Source: Aliiruegeria haliotis (lineage in GTDB: Bacteria > Pseudomonadota > Alphaproteobacteria > Rhodobacterales > Rhodobacteraceae). From it: 64,000 nt of DNA. Below are positions 35,249 to 46,243 of the stretch, piece after piece (position 1 is the first letter of the stretch; the number at the start of each line of letters is the position of its first letter). Made by a program: the position numbers and the translations under genes. Location of the stretch: contig NZ_PVTD01000002.1 in NCBI RefSeq assembly GCF_003003255.1, forward strand, positions 62,001 to 126,000, in the 5' to 3' direction. Below the pieces are notes generated by a model. That model made no database searches, was not told the DNA's origin, and saw only the letters and a list, made by a program, of their open reading frames with translations.

Positions 35249-35341
35249 GGCAGCCTATCCCGCCTTTTGGGAGCCAGTCCGCCTTTTCCTTCCCGCCGGG
35301 TTTCTGTACACGAGGCGCGACGCTCGCGAGGGATCAGACCA

Positions 35342-38300
35342 ATGCCGATGGAAAAGACATTCGACGCCGCTGCCGCAGAGCCGCGCATCTCAGCCGCCTG
35401 GGAACAGGCCGGTGCCTTCCGCGCCGGGGCCAATGCCTCGCACGAGGAGAGCTTCTGCATCATGATCCCGCCGCCCAACGTGACGGGCGCGCTGCACGTG
35501 GGCCATGCCTTCAACAACACGCTGCAGGACATCCTTGTCCGCTGGCACCGGATGCGCGGCTATCACACGCTCTGGCAGCCGGGTCAGGACCATGCGGGCA
35601 TTGCCACGCAGTTGCAGGTCGAGAAGATGCTCGCCGCCCAGGGCAGCGAAAGCCGCCGCGAGATGGGCCGCGCGAAGTTCCTCGACAAGGTCTGGGAGTG
35701 GAAGGGCGAATACGGCGGCACGATCATCAACCAGCTCAAGCGGCTGGGCTGCTCCTGCGACTGGGACCGCAACGCCTTCACCATGGCCGGCGCTCCGGGC
35801 GACCCGCGCACGGGCCACGAGAACTCGCCGAACTTCCACGATGCCGTCATCAAGGTCTTCGTCGACATGTACGAGAAGGGCCTGATCTACCGCGGCAAGC
35901 GGCTGGTCAACTGGGACCCGCATTTCGAGACCGCGATCTCCGATCTGGAGGTCGAGAACATCGAGGTCGCGGGCCACATGTGGCACTTCAAATACCCGCT
36001 CGCCGGCGGCGAGACCTACACCTATGTCGAGAAGGACGAGGATGGAAATGTCGTGCTCGAAGAGGAGCGCGACTATATCTCCATCGCCACGACGCGGCCT
36101 GAAACCATGCTCGGAGACGGCGCCGTTGCCGTTCACCCGTCGGATGAGAGATACGCTCCAATCATTGGAAAACTCTGTGAAATCCCAGTCGGCCCAAAGG
36201 CGAATCGCCGCCTGATCCCGATCATCACCGACGAATACCCGGATCCGGACTTCGGTTCCGGCGCGGTGAAGATCACCGGGGCGCATGACTTCAACGACTA
36301 CGGCGTCGCCTCCCGCGCGAACATCCCGATGTATCGCCTCATGGACAGCCGCGGCCACATGCGCTCCGACGGCGAGGGCTACCTGAAGGACATCGCAAAG
36401 ATCGACGATATCGAGGGCGACGGCAGCGTGGCCGACATCGCCTTCATCGACGACATCAACGTGGTGCCGGACGAGTTGCGGGGCCTCGACCGCTTCGAGG
36501 CGCGCAAACGCGTGGTGCAGCAGATCACCGACGAGGGTCTCGCCGTCACCCACCAGATCACCCGGACCGACAAGGAGACCGGCGAGGAAATCACCGAGAC
36601 GGTTCCTTACGTCGAGAACAAGCCGATCATGCAGCCGTTCGGTGATCGCTCCAAGGTGGTAATCGAGCCGATGCTGACCGACCAGTGGTATGTCGATGCC
36701 GAGAAGGTCGTCGGCCCCGCTCTTGAGGCCGTCCGCAACGGCGACACGAAGATCCTGCCAGAAAGCGGTGAGAAGACCTATTACCATTGGCTGGAGAACA
36801 TCGAGCCCTGGTGCATCAGCCGGCAGCTCTGGTGGGGCCACCAGATCCCGGTCTGGTACGCGCCCGCGCTCTTCGATCATGAGGGCGAGCCAGAGGCCTT
36901 GTGGCGTCCGTTCTGCGCGGCAACGCAGGAAGAGGCGATGGCGAAGATGGCCGAGTACTACGGCCACAGCGATTTCAAGCTGGTCACCGACAAATCGGAG
37001 GCGGAGCAACTTCTGCGTGCCGCCGTGGGCCGGACCCGGACCGAAGGCCGCATTCGCTCTCCGCAGGAACCTTCTGCCCTGCCCTTCTACCGCGACCCGG
37101 ACGTGCTCGACACCTGGTTCTCTTCCGGGCTCTGGCCGATCGGCACGCTGGGCTGGCCTGAAGATACCGAGGAGCTGAAGCGCTACTTCCCGACAGATGT
37201 GCTGATCACCGGCTTCGACATCCTCTTCTTCTGGGTCGCCCGGATGATGATGATGCAACTTGCCTTGGTCGATCAGATCCCGTTCCACACCGTCTACCTG
37301 CACCAGCTCGTCCGCGACGAGAAGGGCAAGAAGATGTCCAAGACCACTGGCAATGTCATCGACCCGCTTGAGATCGTGGACGAGTATGGTGCCGACGCCC
37401 TGCGTTTCACCAACACCGCGATGGCGGCACTCGGCGGCGTTCTGAAGCTCTCCAAGGAGCGTATCGCCGGCTATCGGAACTTCGGCACGAAGATCTGGAA
37501 CGCCGCACGGTTCGCGGAGATGAACGGCTGCTACGAAAGCGACGTTCCCGCGCTCGATCTGGCCCACCTGCCGGCGGCGACAGTGAACCGCTGGATCATC
37601 GGCGAAACCGCAAAGGTCCGCGAAGAGGTGGATGCGGCCCTGGAAAGCTACCGCTTCAACGACGCCGCCCATGCGCTCTACGCTTTCGTCTGGGGCAAGG
37701 TCTGCGACTGGTATGTCGAGTTCTCCAAACCGCTGTTGCAAGGCGAGGATGCCGCCGCCCGGGCGGAGACACAGGCAACCATGCGCTGGGCCCTGGACCA
37801 GTGTTTCACGATGCTGCATCCGATCATGCCGTTCATCACCGAGGAGCTCTGGGGCACGCTCGGCGACCGGCAGAAGATGCTCGTGCATGCCGACTGGCCG
37901 ACCTACACCGCGGCGGATCTGGTCGACGAGACCGCGGATGCGGAGATGAACTGGGTCATTCAGCTCATTGACGGGGTGCGCTCGGCCCGCGCGCAGGTGC
38001 GCGTGCCCGCCGGCCTACAGGTGCCAATGGTCCATGTCGGGCTCGACGCTTCCGCGCAGGCGGCATGGGACAACAACGAAGCGCTGATCAAGCGCATCGC
38101 CCGCATCGATTCCCTCGAAGGCTTCGACGAGATGCCCAAGGGCTGCATCACGGTGCCGGTCCCGGGCGCGACCTTTGGCCTTCCGGTGGCGAACATCATT
38201 GATGTTGCCGAGGAAAAGGCCCGGTTGGAGAAGAGCCTTGCCAAGCTGGACAAGGAAATCGGCGGGCTGTCGAAGCGGCTCGACAACCCGAAGTTCATCG

Positions 38301-38410
38301 CCTCCGCGCCCGAAGAGGTGGTCGAGGAAGTGCGGGGCAATCTCGCCGCGCGCAGCTCCGACCGGGAGAAGCTGGCGGAGGCGCTGCAGCGACTGGCCGA
38401 ACTGGACTGA
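35342..38410 (+). CDS. valS: Valyl-tRNA synthetase
   Basis: Class I synthetase of 1022 residues. HIGH region: [14 protein letters not shown] near residue 55; [14 protein letters not shown] near residue 664; editing (CP1) domain contains [10 protein letters not shown]; a C-terminal coiled coil begins near [17 protein letters not shown]. It charges tRNA-Val. ATG 35342 (MPMEKTFD) was chosen on family alignment; the ribosome site GAGG is about ten bases upstream. Confidence 0.97.
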   Translation: MPMEKTFDAAAAEPRISAAWEQAGAFRAGANASHEESFCIMIPPPNVTGALHVGHAFNNTLQDILVRWHRMRGYHTLWQPGQDHAGIATQLQVEKMLAAQGSESRREMGRAKFLDKVWEWKGEYGGTIINQLKRLGCSCDWDRNAFTMAGAPGDPRTGHENSPNFHDAVIKVFVDMYEKGLIYRGKRLVNWDPHFETAISDLEVENIEVAGHMWHFKYPLAGGETYTYVEKDEDGNVVLEEERDYISIATTRPETMLGDGAVAVHPSDERYAPIIGKLCEIPVGPKANRRLIPIITDEYPDPDFGSGAVKITGAHDFNDYGVASRANIPMYRLMDSRGHMRSDGEGYLKDIAKIDDIEGDGSVADIAFIDDINVVPDELRGLDRFEARKRVVQQITDEGLAVTHQITRTDKETGEEITETVPYVENKPIMQPFGDRSKVVIEPMLTDQWYVDAEKVVGPALEAVRNGDTKILPESGEKTYYHWLENIEPWCISRQLWWGHQIPVWYAPALFDHEGEPEALWRPFCAATQEEAMAKMAEYYGHSDFKLVTDKSEAEQLLRAAVGRTRTEGRIRSPQEPSALPFYRDPDVLDTWFSSGLWPIGTLGWPEDTEELKRYFPTDVLITGFDILFFWVARMMMMQLALVDQIPFHTVYLHQLVRDEKGKKMSKTTGNVIDPLEIVDEYGADALRFTNTAMAALGGVLKLSKERIAGYRNFGTKIWNAARFAEMNGCYESDVPALDLAHLPAATVNRWIIGETAKVREEVDAALESYRFNDAAHALYAFVWGKVCDWYVEFSKPLLQGEDAAARAETQATMRWALDQCFTMLHPIMPFITEELWGTLGDRQKMLVHADWPTYTAADLVDETADAEMNWVIQLIDGVRSARAQVRVPAGLQVPMVHVGLDASAQAAWDNNEALIKRIARIDSLEGFDEMPKGCITVPVPGATFGLPVANIIDVAEEKARLEKSLAKLDKEIGGLSKRLDNPKFIASAPEEVVEEVRGNLAARSSDREKLAEALQRLAELD

Positions 38411-38434
38411 CATCAGCCGACGAGACCGAACACG

Positions 38435-38464
38435 ACGGCCCGGGTGCAACGCCCGGGCCGTTTT
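38435..38464 (+). terminator. Intrinsic terminator of valS
   Basis: A 10-bp GC-rich stem (38435-38444 with 38452-38461, ACGGCCCGGG type) with a 7-base loop ends in TTTT, 25 bases after the valS stop. Confidence 0.85.
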
Positions 38465-38839
38465 GCGTTCGCCCCCGGGTGAAGGCGGCAGCATCGCCCC
38501 GTGTGACCGGCGGGATTTGGTGCAACGGCATGGCGCATGTGTCTGCACAGTTGCGAAGAACCGTTCATTGCGCCCTACATTCCACACGGTGGCAGGATGC
38601 CCACAGATTCCGCCTGCCCCGGTCACGCCTTCTTTGCTCACACCTCCCCTGGTGCCCGTCCGAAACGAAGCAGACCGCTCCTTTGATGACTTTGAGGTCC
38701 CCTTTCCAAGCCCGACCCACCACGCTCTGACGTGAACGTGACCAACGGGCCACCGACGGCCGCTGCTGGATTGCCCCTTGAACTGGCGCAGCGCACCACG
38801 ACCTACAGTGGTGGCAGGTCTCGCCGGAAGGAGAACGAG
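38465..38839. other. Intergenic region before DUF1992 gene
   Basis: No gene is supported. A possible promoter TTGAAC...CTACAG (spacing 19) ends about 30 bases before the ATG at 38840. Confidence 0.35.
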
Positions 38840-39175
38840 ATGGTGACGCGCTGGGACAAGATCTCGGAACAACGTATGCGCAAGGCAGAGGCCGAGGGGC
38901 ACCTCAAGGGGCTCTCCGGCGAGGGCAAACCTTTGCCGCATCGACCCGAAGCGGCATTGATCGACAGCGGCACCGCCGTGGGGCACCGGATCATGGCAGA
39001 GGCCGGGGCATTGCCACGGGAGATTGAGCTCAAGAAACAGATCGCCGCCCTTCACGAACGGCTTGCACTGGAAACGGATCCCGCAGCGCGGCGAGCATTG
39101 ATGGCCGAGGTGTCGACGCTCCAGACGAGGCACGCGATGGAAGCAGAGGCGCGCCGCAAGTTCATGGGCATGTAG
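38840..39175 (+). CDS. DUF1992 (DnaJ-homologue subfamily C28-like) protein
   Basis: The 111-residue protein begins MVTRWDKISEQRMRKAEAEG and contains GLSGEGKPLPHRPE, the conserved DUF1992 core. It is a helical cytosolic protein of unknown role, lacking a J-domain HPD. AAGGAG precedes ATG 38840. Confidence 0.85.
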   Translation: MVTRWDKISEQRMRKAEAEGHLKGLSGEGKPLPHRPEAALIDSGTAVGHRIMAEAGALPREIELKKQIAALHERLALETDPAARRALMAEVSTLQTRHAMEAEARRKFMGM

Positions 39176-39291
39176 CCCCCCAACCAGCACCTCCGGGGAG
39201 CCTGTCCCCAAGTTCAGGGACTCGCCATCCGGCCGGGCGATATGCTTGTTGTTCTCCCGGACCCAGTTCCTTCCCGTTGGAAAGCCTCCTG

Positions 39292-39675
39292 ATGCTCGAA
39301 TTCGACATCACCCGCGGTGAGACCGCCGCGGCGCGTCGCAACCCGTTTCTGTTTGCCCAGGTTGTAAACGAGGCAACCCGCCCCCCCGCCATGGACGAAC
39401 CAAAGCTGCGTGCGCTCTACGAAGCCCAGAACCCCAACGGGATCGTGCGCCGATACCTTGCCGCGACGAGCGAACACCCAGCATCCGGCGCGCCGGCAGA
39501 GGCTCTGCACTTCCTGATGCGCTTCGGCGGCCCCCAATGCCTTCACGCATGGCCGGAACGCCAGGGGCTGCACAATGCCATCCGGGTGCTCGAAACCCAT
39601 CTGGCCCTGCTGGGGCCGCGGGGCCACGGAACAGATGCAGTCGACGGTACCCCGGTCACGCCCGTCCTGGACTGA
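39292..39675 (+). CDS. Hypothetical protein, 127 aa
   Basis: No family is recognised. A globular, mostly helical protein with MLEFDITRGETAAARRNPF at the N-terminus and LHFLMRFGGPQC mid-way. The ATG at 39292 is preceded by GGAAAG; a TTG at 39277 is an alternative. It sits between DUF1992 and thrS on the same strand. Confidence 0.55.
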   Translation: MLEFDITRGETAAARRNPFLFAQVVNEATRPPAMDEPKLRALYEAQNPNGIVRRYLAATSEHPASGAPAEALHFLMRFGGPQCLHAWPERQGLHNAIRVLETHLALLGPRGHGTDAVDGTPVTPVLD

Positions 39676-39819
39676 GGCCGGAACGCGCGGGAGGCGCGCA
39701 GAGTTTGCCGCCACCGCCGGTTTCCGTTGACTTCCGCCCGACACGGGAGCACAGAGACGCCGCACATATATCCTGCAACCGGGCGTTCCGTGGGCGCCAA
39801 ACCGACGAGGAGAGCCAAG

Positions 39820-41772
39820 ATGGCCAACATTTCCCTCACATTCCCCGATGGCGCGAGCCGAGACTTCCCGCAGGGCGTAACGCCCGCCGAAGTCGCCTCT
39901 GCCATCTCCACCTCGCTGGGCAAGAAAGCCATCTCGGCACTGGTCAATGGCCAGCACTGGGATCTCCAGTGGCCGATCGAAACCGACGCGAGCGTTGCGA
40001 TCAACACAATGAAGGACGACGGGCCGGCGCTGGAACTGATCCGGCACGACCTTGCCCATATCATGGCGCGCGCCGTGCAGGAGATCTGGCCCGACGTTCA
40101 AGTCACCATCGGCCCGGTCATCAAGGACGGCTGGTATTACGATTTCGACCGTGAAGAGCCCTTCACGCCCGAGGATCTTGGCCAGATCGAGACCAGGATG
40201 AAGGAGATCATCAACCGCCGTGACCCGGTCACCACCGAGGTCTGGGAACGCGAGCGGGCGGTGAAGTTTTATGCCGCCAACAACGAGCCCTACAAGGTCG
40301 AGCTGATCGAGAGCATCCCCGGCGACGAGCCGATCCGGATGTACTGGCATGGCCATTGGCAGGACCTGTGCCGCGGCCCGCACCTTCAGCACACGGGACA
40401 GGTCCCGGCGGACAGCTTCAAGCTTATGAAGGTGGCCGGCGCCTACTGGCGCGGAGACAGCAATCGCCCGCAGTTGCAGCGGATCTACGGCGTGGCCTTC
40501 CAGAACCGCAAGCAGCTCAAGGAGTACTTGACCTTCCTCGAAGAGGCCGAGAAGCGCGATCACAGGCGCCTTGGCAAGGAGATGGAGTTGTTCCACTTCC
40601 AGGAGGAAGCGCCGGGGATGGTCTTCTGGCACCCCAATGGCTGGACCATCTACCGCGAGATGGAAGAGTACATGCGCCGCAAGCTGGACAAGGCCGGCTA
40701 CAAGGAGATCAAGACGCCGCAGGTCGTGGACCGCAAGCTTTGGGAAGCCTCGGGCCACTGGGACAAGTACCGCGAAAACATGTTCATCACCGAGATTGAT
40801 GAGGAACATGCCAATGAAAAGCGGATGAACGCGCTCAAGCCGATGAACTGCCCCTGCCACGTGCAGGTGTTCAATCAGGGCATCAAGAGCTATCGCGACC
40901 TGCCGCTGCGGCTGGCCGAGTTCGGCTCCTGCCATCGCTACGAGGCGCATGGCGCGCTGCACGGGCTGATGCGCGTGCGCGGCTTCACGCAGGACGACGC
41001 GCATATCTTCTGCACCGAAGACCAGATCGAGCAGGAATGCGCGGCGTTCATCGACTTGCTGTCGGACATCTACCGCGACACCGGCTTCTCGAAGTTCGAT
41101 ATCAAGCTCTCGACCCGCCCCGAGGTTCGGGTTGGCTCCGACGAAGTCTGGGACAAGGCGGAAGCCGCACTGGAGAAGGCGATTCTCAAAGTGCGCAACG
41201 ATTTCGAACTGGACCCCGGCGAAGGCGCTTTCTACGGGCCGAAGCTCGACTTCAAGCTGACCGATGCAATCGGGCGCGAATGGCAATGCGGCACCTTCCA
41301 GGCCGATTTCAACCTGCCCGAACGGCTCGACGCCCATTACATCGGCCAGGACAGCGAGAAGCACCGCCCGGTGATGCTGCACCGCGCCATTCTTGGCTCC
41401 TTCGAGCGGTTCATCGGCATCCTGATCGAGAACTACGCCGGCCGCATGCCGATGTGGCTTGCACCCCGTCAGGTGGTCGTGGCCTCGATCGTCTCGGATG
41501 CGGATGAGTTCGTTCTGGAGGCGGTGAAGACGCTGCGGGATGCCGGACTGCGCGCCGAGGCCGACATTCGCAACGAGAAGATCAACTACAAGGTCCGGGA
41601 GCACTCGGTGGGCAAGGTACCGGTGATCCTCGCGGTCGGGCAACGGGAGGTCGAGGAACGGACTGTCACCCTGCGCCGCCTTGGAGAGAAGCGCACAACA
41701 GTCGTGCCGCTCGACCAGATCGTGACGGAGCTGGCCCGCGAAGCCCTCCCGCCCGATCTCGCGGACGCCTGA
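39820..41772 (+). CDS. thrS: Threonyl-tRNA synthetase
   Basis: Class II synthetase of 650 residues with an N-terminal TGS domain (about 1-60), an editing domain ([16 protein letters not shown]), the catalytic core ([26 protein letters not shown]) and an anticodon-binding domain. GAGGAG precedes ATG 39820. It charges tRNA-Thr. A strong terminator follows. Confidence 0.97.
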   Translation: MANISLTFPDGASRDFPQGVTPAEVASAISTSLGKKAISALVNGQHWDLQWPIETDASVAINTMKDDGPALELIRHDLAHIMARAVQEIWPDVQVTIGPVIKDGWYYDFDREEPFTPEDLGQIETRMKEIINRRDPVTTEVWERERAVKFYAANNEPYKVELIESIPGDEPIRMYWHGHWQDLCRGPHLQHTGQVPADSFKLMKVAGAYWRGDSNRPQLQRIYGVAFQNRKQLKEYLTFLEEAEKRDHRRLGKEMELFHFQEEAPGMVFWHPNGWTIYREMEEYMRRKLDKAGYKEIKTPQVVDRKLWEASGHWDKYRENMFITEIDEEHANEKRMNALKPMNCPCHVQVFNQGIKSYRDLPLRLAEFGSCHRYEAHGALHGLMRVRGFTQDDAHIFCTEDQIEQECAAFIDLLSDIYRDTGFSKFDIKLSTRPEVRVGSDEVWDKAEAALEKAILKVRNDFELDPGEGAFYGPKLDFKLTDAIGREWQCGTFQADFNLPERLDAHYIGQDSEKHRPVMLHRAILGSFERFIGILIENYAGRMPMWLAPRQVVVASIVSDADEFVLEAVKTLRDAGLRAEADIRNEKINYKVREHSVGKVPVILAVGQREVEERTVTLRRLGEKRTTVVPLDQIVTELAREALPPDLADA

Positions 41773-41784
41773 TAGCTCTGCTGG

Positions 41785-41814
41785 CGCGGCCCCGATCGGG
41801 GCCGCGTTTTTTTT
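41785..41814 (+). terminator. Strong intrinsic terminator of thrS
   Basis: Perfect 9-bp stem CGCGGCCCC/GGGGCCGCG with a GATC loop followed by eight T, 12 bases after the thrS stop. Confidence 0.95.
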
Positions 41815-41882
41815 GAGCCCATAAACCAATTCGAAACGCGCGCCGTTGCATGACCGAACTGGCTGCATGCAAGTGAGGCGCT

Positions 41883-42932
41883 ATGGCGGAGAATTGGTTA
41901 ACCTGTTGGAAACTTTCCGACTTTGACGGATTGATCTCCGGCGATTCAAAATCGGCGGAGACGGTGGGCCGATCGCTGGTGGGGTCGCGCGCCGAACTGT
42001 CGGACACGGCCAGCCAGGTCTCCTTCAAGGTCTCCGACGACGACAACCTGTTGCAGGACGCCTACAAGGAAACGGGCGAATACTCGACGCTGGCGCAGGA
42101 TCTCGTGATCGACGGCATCACCTTCGCCGCGGACTCTACCTATATCGAGGCGGAGTATCGCCTCTACACGGACGACGATCCCGCGATCGAGTTCACCGTG
42201 ATCGCAATCGGCGACAGCAGTTCGAACACAACCTCCAGCGGCACCAAGCTGAACTACCTCGTCTACGCGGACCAGCCGCTTGATCCCGGCGCGACCTACA
42301 CCTTCGCAAAGCACTCAGACGGACCGTCGCTCGGATACGAAGGACCTCCCGACACCATCTGCTTTGCAGCGGGCACCATGATCGATACGCCGCACGGTCC
42401 CGTTGCGGTCGAGGCCCTTCAGCCCGGCGACAAGGTCCTGACCCGGGATTCCGGCGCCTTGCCGATCCTGTGGACCGGCCAGCGCCATTTCACGGGCAAA
42501 CACCTGCATCTGGCCCCGCACCTGGCGCCGATTCGGATCCGCGCCGGTGCACTTGGCCCCGGAAGCCCGGCGAATGACCTCCTCGTCTCGCCCCAGCATC
42601 GCGTCGCGATCGAGAACTGGCGATGTGAAACATTGTTTGGCGAGGCGTCGGTACTGGCCCCGGCCAAGGCGCTCTGCGATGATTGCAATGTAACAATCGA
42701 AGGCTCTGCCGATGGCGTCACCTATTGCCATCTGCTTCTGGAGAGCCATGAACTTGTACGCGCAAACGGCCACTGGGCAGAGACGCTGCTGACAGGACCA
42801 CAAGCACAGGAAGCCCTCGGCACCTCGCAGATCCTTGAAATAGAAGAAATTTTTCCAGAGCTTATCACCCAGGCCCAGATCCCGGCCTGCCCGATCCTGA
42901 CCGTCTATGAAGCGCAGTTGCTGATGAACTGA
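41883..42932 (+). CDS. Hint-domain protein (Hint_2, Hedgehog/intein-like)
   Basis: The N-terminal 155 residues are acidic and beta-rich with no recognised family (DFDGLISGDSKSAE, YIEAEYRLYTDDD). A Hint_2 domain follows: catalytic-type Cys at CFAAGTMIDTPHG (about residue 160), the LQPGDKVLTRD motif, LVSPQHRVAI and YCHLLLESHELVRANG. Such proteins in Rhodobacteraceae may self-cleave at the Cys, releasing an N-terminal part, but the C-terminal splice block of inteins is absent. There is no signal peptide. Function not known. It precedes the buf operon but has its own region of separation. Confidence 0.8.
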   Translation: MAENWLTCWKLSDFDGLISGDSKSAETVGRSLVGSRAELSDTASQVSFKVSDDDNLLQDAYKETGEYSTLAQDLVIDGITFAADSTYIEAEYRLYTDDDPAIEFTVIAIGDSSSNTTSSGTKLNYLVYADQPLDPGATYTFAKHSDGPSLGYEGPPDTICFAAGTMIDTPHGPVAVEALQPGDKVLTRDSGALPILWTGQRHFTGKHLHLAPHLAPIRIRAGALGPGSPANDLLVSPQHRVAIENWRCETLFGEASVLAPAKALCDDCNVTIEGSADGVTYCHLLLESHELVRANGHWAETLLTGPQAQEALGTSQILEIEEIFPELITQAQIPACPILTVYEAQLLMN

Positions 42933-43090
42933 CACCCTGCCGCCGTTCACGAAACCTGTTTCACGGGATGACGGGGCTGTGTCACACGGCCCTGTGAATG
43001 GCAGTTGAACGGCCCCCCTGCCTAATCTTTGTTCATGCCCCGCAACGACGCGGCGGCTGACTGAACACGAGAACAGGAAAAGGGATCCCC

Positions 43091-43384
43091 ATGTCCAACC
43101 ACATGAAAACGCTCGCTATCGTCGGAGCCGTCGCCGCGGCCGTGTCCGCAACCGCAGCCACGCAGGCTGTCGCGCAGGACGGAAAGGAAAAGTGCTACGG
43201 CGTTTCGATGGCCGGCAAGAACGACTGCGCCGCGGGCCCCGGCACCACCTGCGCCGGCACCTCCACCGTCGACTACCAGGGCAACGCCTGGACGCTCGTC
43301 GATGCCGGCACCTGCACGTCGATGGAACTGCCGGACGGCCGCATGGGTTCGCTCGAACCGCTGGACCGCGACTTGCCGGCATAA
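43091..43384 (+). CDS. bufA1: Bufferin-type RiPP precursor (DUF2282), copy 1
   Basis: A 97-residue secreted precursor: signal peptide ending AVAQ, then a Cys-containing core with [19 protein letters not shown] and GTCTSM, the DUF2282 pattern. In the bufferin family the MNIO enzyme BufB with BufC modifies Cys residues so the exported peptide binds copper. The mature 68 residues are identical to those of the second copy. A GGAAAAGGG stretch precedes ATG 43091. The name is a family label, given in the sense used for bufferins. Confidence 0.85.
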   Translation: MSNHMKTLAIVGAVAAAVSATAATQAVAQDGKEKCYGVSMAGKNDCAAGPGTTCAGTSTVDYQGNAWTLVDAGTCTSMELPDGRMGSLEPLDRDLPA

Positions 43385-43392
43385 AATGCAAT

Positions 43393-43421
43393 CGTGCCCG
43401 GCGCGGACACCGTCGGGCACG
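43393..43421. repeat. Hairpin between the two precursor genes
   Basis: CGTGCCCG (43393-43400) pairs with CGGGCACG (43414-43421). It is a likely processing or stabilising element between tandem precursor genes. Confidence 0.45.
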
Positions 43422-43468
43422 CCGTGCCCACATTTTCAAGTGACCTCAGGACCTGGAGGAGAGATTCC

Positions 43469-43762
43469 ATGACCAAGCATGTAAAGACACTCGCAATTGT
43501 CGGCGCTGTCGCCGCCGCCATTTCGGCCACCGCGACCACCGAGGCCGCCGCCCAGGACGGCAAGGAGAAGTGCTACGGCGTATCGATGGCCGGCAAGAAC
43601 GACTGCGCCGCGGGCCCCGGCACCACCTGCGCCGGCACCTCCACCGTCGACTATCAGGGCAACGCCTGGACGCTGGTCGATGCCGGCACCTGCACGTCGA
43701 TGGAGTTGCCGGACGGCCGCATGGGCTCGCTTGAACCTCTTGACCGGGACCTGCCGGCGTAA
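43469..43762 (+). CDS. bufA2: Bufferin-type RiPP precursor (DUF2282), copy 2
   Basis: Second precursor, 97 residues, with signal peptide [20 protein letters not shown] ending AAAQ. The mature part equals copy 1 at every residue, while the DNA differs at about a dozen synonymous positions and the signal peptides differ at several residues. This means the core is under strong amino-acid constraint or gene conversion. GGAGGAGAG precedes ATG 43469. It is followed by two hairpins and then the bufB gene. Confidence 0.85.
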   Translation: MTKHVKTLAIVGAVAAAISATATTEAAAQDGKEKCYGVSMAGKNDCAAGPGTTCAGTSTVDYQGNAWTLVDAGTCTSMELPDGRMGSLEPLDRDLPA

Positions 43763-43774
43763 TTCCCTTGTGTG

Positions 43775-43831
43775 ACCCGGGCATATCGCCCGGGTATGGT
43801 TCCGATGCCCGGCAGCCCCCCTGCCGGGCAT
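43775..43831 (+). promoter_or_regulatory. Two hairpins between precursor and enzyme genes
   Basis: Hairpin 1: ACCCGGGC/GCCCGGGT around ATATC (43775-43795). Hairpin 2: an 11-bp stem ATGCCCGGCAG/CTGCCGGGCAT around CCCCC (43805-43831). They lie just before bufB and could limit read-through so that the precursor is made in excess of the enzymes. Neither has a T-run. Confidence 0.55.
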
Positions 43832-43855
43832 CTCCCGACCCCGACGGAGATTCCC

Positions 43856-44710
43856 ATGCTCGATGCCACCACCCACGACGCCCTCCCCCTGGCTTCCGGT
43901 GTCGGGTACAAGCCACAGCATTTCAGTGACATCGTTGCCGATCCCGGGCCGGTCCGCTGGCTGGAAATCCACGCCGAGAACTACATGGGCGACGGCGGTC
44001 GGCCGATTGCCCAATTGCGGCACCTGGCGGAGCGGTTCCCGATTTCGGTGCACGGTGTCGGTCTTTCGATCGGCGGCGAGGGCACACTCGACACCGATCA
44101 TTTGGCCCGCTTGCGGCACCTTGTGGACTGGTTGAAACCGGCCAGCTTCTCGGAACACCTGGCCTGGTCCACACATGACACCGCCTTTCTCAACGATCTG
44201 CTGCCGCTTCCCTATACGGAGGCGACATTGACCCGTGTGGCCGAGCACATCGACCAGGTGCAGGAAACGCTTGGCCGCGAGATGCTGCTGGAGAACCCCT
44301 CCACATATCTCGCCTTCGCCGAAAGCGAGATGGCAGAGACTGATTTTCTGCGCGAGGTCACCCGCAGGACAGGCTGCGGCCTGCTTCTTGATATCAACAA
44401 TGTTTTTGTCTCCTGCACCAACCAGAAGCTCAACCCGCGCGACTACATTGCCAACTTCCCCCTCGATCTGGTGGGAGAGGTGCATCTCGGCGGGCATGAC
44501 GCGCAGGAGGACGAGCACGGCGCGCCGCTGCTGATCGACTCCCATGGCACCGAAGTCGTGGACCCGGTCTGGACGCTCTACGCGGAAACCGTGGTCGCGA
44601 TGGGCCCGCGTCCGACCCTGGTCGAGTGGGACAACGACGTGCCCGATTGGCCGGTGCTCGCGGCCGAGGCCGAACGCGCCGCCCGGATCCTGGCCCCGGT
44701 GCTGCAATGA
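43856..44710 (+). CDS. bufB: DUF692 multinuclear non-heme iron oxygenase of the bufferin system
   Basis: A TIM-barrel MNIO enzyme of 284 residues ([56 protein letters not shown]). It modifies cysteines in the DUF2282 precursors together with BufC. Metal-binding His, Glu and Asp residues of the family are visible in these segments. ATG 43856 follows GGAGA. It overlaps bufC by four bases (ATGA). Confidence 0.92.
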   Translation: MLDATTHDALPLASGVGYKPQHFSDIVADPGPVRWLEIHAENYMGDGGRPIAQLRHLAERFPISVHGVGLSIGGEGTLDTDHLARLRHLVDWLKPASFSEHLAWSTHDTAFLNDLLPLPYTEATLTRVAEHIDQVQETLGREMLLENPSTYLAFAESEMAETDFLREVTRRTGCGLLLDINNVFVSCTNQKLNPRDYIANFPLDLVGEVHLGGHDAQEDEHGAPLLIDSHGTEVVDPVWTLYAETVVAMGPRPTLVEWDNDVPDWPVLAAEAERAARILAPVLQ

Positions 44711-45456
44711 ACGTCGACCAGACACAGTTTCGCGCCGCCGTTCTCGATCCGGCCCGAACAGTCCCCGACGGGTTGATCGACCCCGAGGGTAGAAGGGCCG
44801 GAAAACGGTTCGACGTCTATCGCAACAACGTCGTCGTCAGCCTGTCGAAGGCCTTGGCGGAGGCTTTCCCGGTGATCTGCAAGCTCATCGGTGACAGTAA
44901 CTTCAGCATCCTCGCAGGCCACTTCGTCCGCCAGCATCCGCCCGAAAGCCCGCTGATTGCCTTCTACGGCAGCGCGATGCCAGAGTTTCTCGCCGGGTTC
45001 GAACCGCTTCGGAACCTCGGCTACCTGCCCGACGTTGCCCGGCTGGAACTGGCCCTGCGGGAAAGCTACCACGCCGCCGATGGCACGTCGTTCGATCCAG
45101 TGATCCTTCAGGACCTGCCACCGGAGCGCCTTCTGGCCGCCCGCTTCACACTCGCCCCCGCGCTGCGGCTCGTGTCCTCCGACTGGCCGATTGCCGCGAT
45201 CTGGCACTTCAACACGACCGACGGTCCCAAGCCGGAGATGACGCAAGAGGCGGCACTGGTCACGCGACCGGGGTTCGACCCGGTAGTCACGGCGCTGTCC
45301 CCGGCCGGCGCGGCCTTTGTGGAAGCGCTGACATCGGGGGAGACCTTCGGGACAGCCGTGGAGGCCGCCACCGCAATCGACCCCGAGTTCGACCTGACTC
45401 CAACTCTCGGCGCCCTTGTGTCCGGCGGCGCCCTCACCGCCATCATCGAGGATTGA
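44707..45456 (+). CDS. bufC: DUF2063 partner protein of the MNIO enzyme
   Basis: A 249-residue protein whose N-terminus ([33 protein letters not shown]) is the DUF2063 signature. It acts as recognition partner that presents the precursor to BufB. The start overlaps the bufB stop, so the two are made together. Confidence 0.9.
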   Translation: MNVDQTQFRAAVLDPARTVPDGLIDPEGRRAGKRFDVYRNNVVVSLSKALAEAFPVICKLIGDSNFSILAGHFVRQHPPESPLIAFYGSAMPEFLAGFEPLRNLGYLPDVARLELALRESYHAADGTSFDPVILQDLPPERLLAARFTLAPALRLVSSDWPIAAIWHFNTTDGPKPEMTQEAALVTRPGFDPVVTALSPAGAAFVEALTSGETFGTAVEAATAIDPEFDLTPTLGALVSGGALTAIIED

Positions 45457-45461
45457 TCCCC

Positions 45462-46079
45462 ATGTCCGACGCCAGCACCTCGCCCACCTCTTCGCGCAGC
45501 CACGCCGCCAGATCGGCCTTCACCGCAATTGTCTCGCTGCACAACGCGATCTTCTCCCGGATCGACGCTGCGCTGTCGTCCTGGGCAATACCGACGCTCG
45601 CACGTTTCACATTTGCCGCCGTGTTGCTGATGTATTTCTGGGCGTCGGCCATGACCAAGCTCGGCGACGGGATCTTCGGGCTCTTCAGCCCCTCCGTCGG
45701 CGCCTACGCGCAGATCTTCCCGCAGAAGGCCGAAGCGGTTCTATACGACACGTCCCAGTTCTCGATCTTCGAGAAGCTGGTGATCCTGGCCGGCACCTGG
45801 GCGGAGTTCATCCTCCCTTTCCTGCTGGTCATCGGCCTCTTTACCCGACTGGCCGCGCTCGGAATGATCGGATTCGTCGCTGTGCAATCGCTGACCGACA
45901 TTCACGGTCACCATGCCGATGCCGCCACGATCGGCACCTGGTTCGACCGCGCATCCGACAGCCTGATCATGGACCAGCGCGCCTTCTGGATGTTCGTACT
46001 TCTCGTGTTGGTGCTACGGGGAGCAGGTCCGATCTCGGTTGATCGTTTCATCGGTATCGACAGGCCGAAAACCGGGTGA
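45462..46079 (+). CDS. DoxX-family membrane protein of the buf operon
   Basis: The 205-residue product has four membrane helices (for example LARFTFAAVLLMYFWASAMT and IPFLLVIG-like), the DoxX pattern. It is the last gene of the operon, as is common in bufferin clusters. The in-frame TTG at 45453 is an alternative start; ATG 45462 gives MSDASTSP. Confidence 0.82.
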   Translation: MSDASTSPTSSRSHAARSAFTAIVSLHNAIFSRIDAALSSWAIPTLARFTFAAVLLMYFWASAMTKLGDGIFGLFSPSVGAYAQIFPQKAEAVLYDTSQFSIFEKLVILAGTWAEFILPFLLVIGLFTRLAALGMIGFVAVQSLTDIHGHHADAATIGTWFDRASDSLIMDQRAFWMFVLLVLVLRGAGPISVDRFIGIDRPKTG

Positions 46080-46243
46080 AGCCGGGACCGGCGGTTGTCT
46101 TGTTGCAAATCTCCGGCACCATCGGATCCGTGACGATGCCATACAGGTCCCACTGGCGCTGGCCTGAAGGAAGTCCGGCGACGTGACCACGCCGCCGCAA
46201 TTTCTCGCGGGCGGAGAAAGGTGAGAAGAAGCGGACGCGGGAA

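Noticed and set aside
35102-35341. Riboswitch or T-box ahead of valS
   Set aside because: No T-box stem or conserved riboswitch core could be recognised.
35390-37888. 832-codon minus-strand frame opposite valS
   Set aside because: Antisense shadow; valS motifs are complete on the other strand.
39214-41868. 884-codon minus-strand frame opposite thrS
   Set aside because: Antisense shadow with no recognisable domain; it also crosses the thrS terminator.
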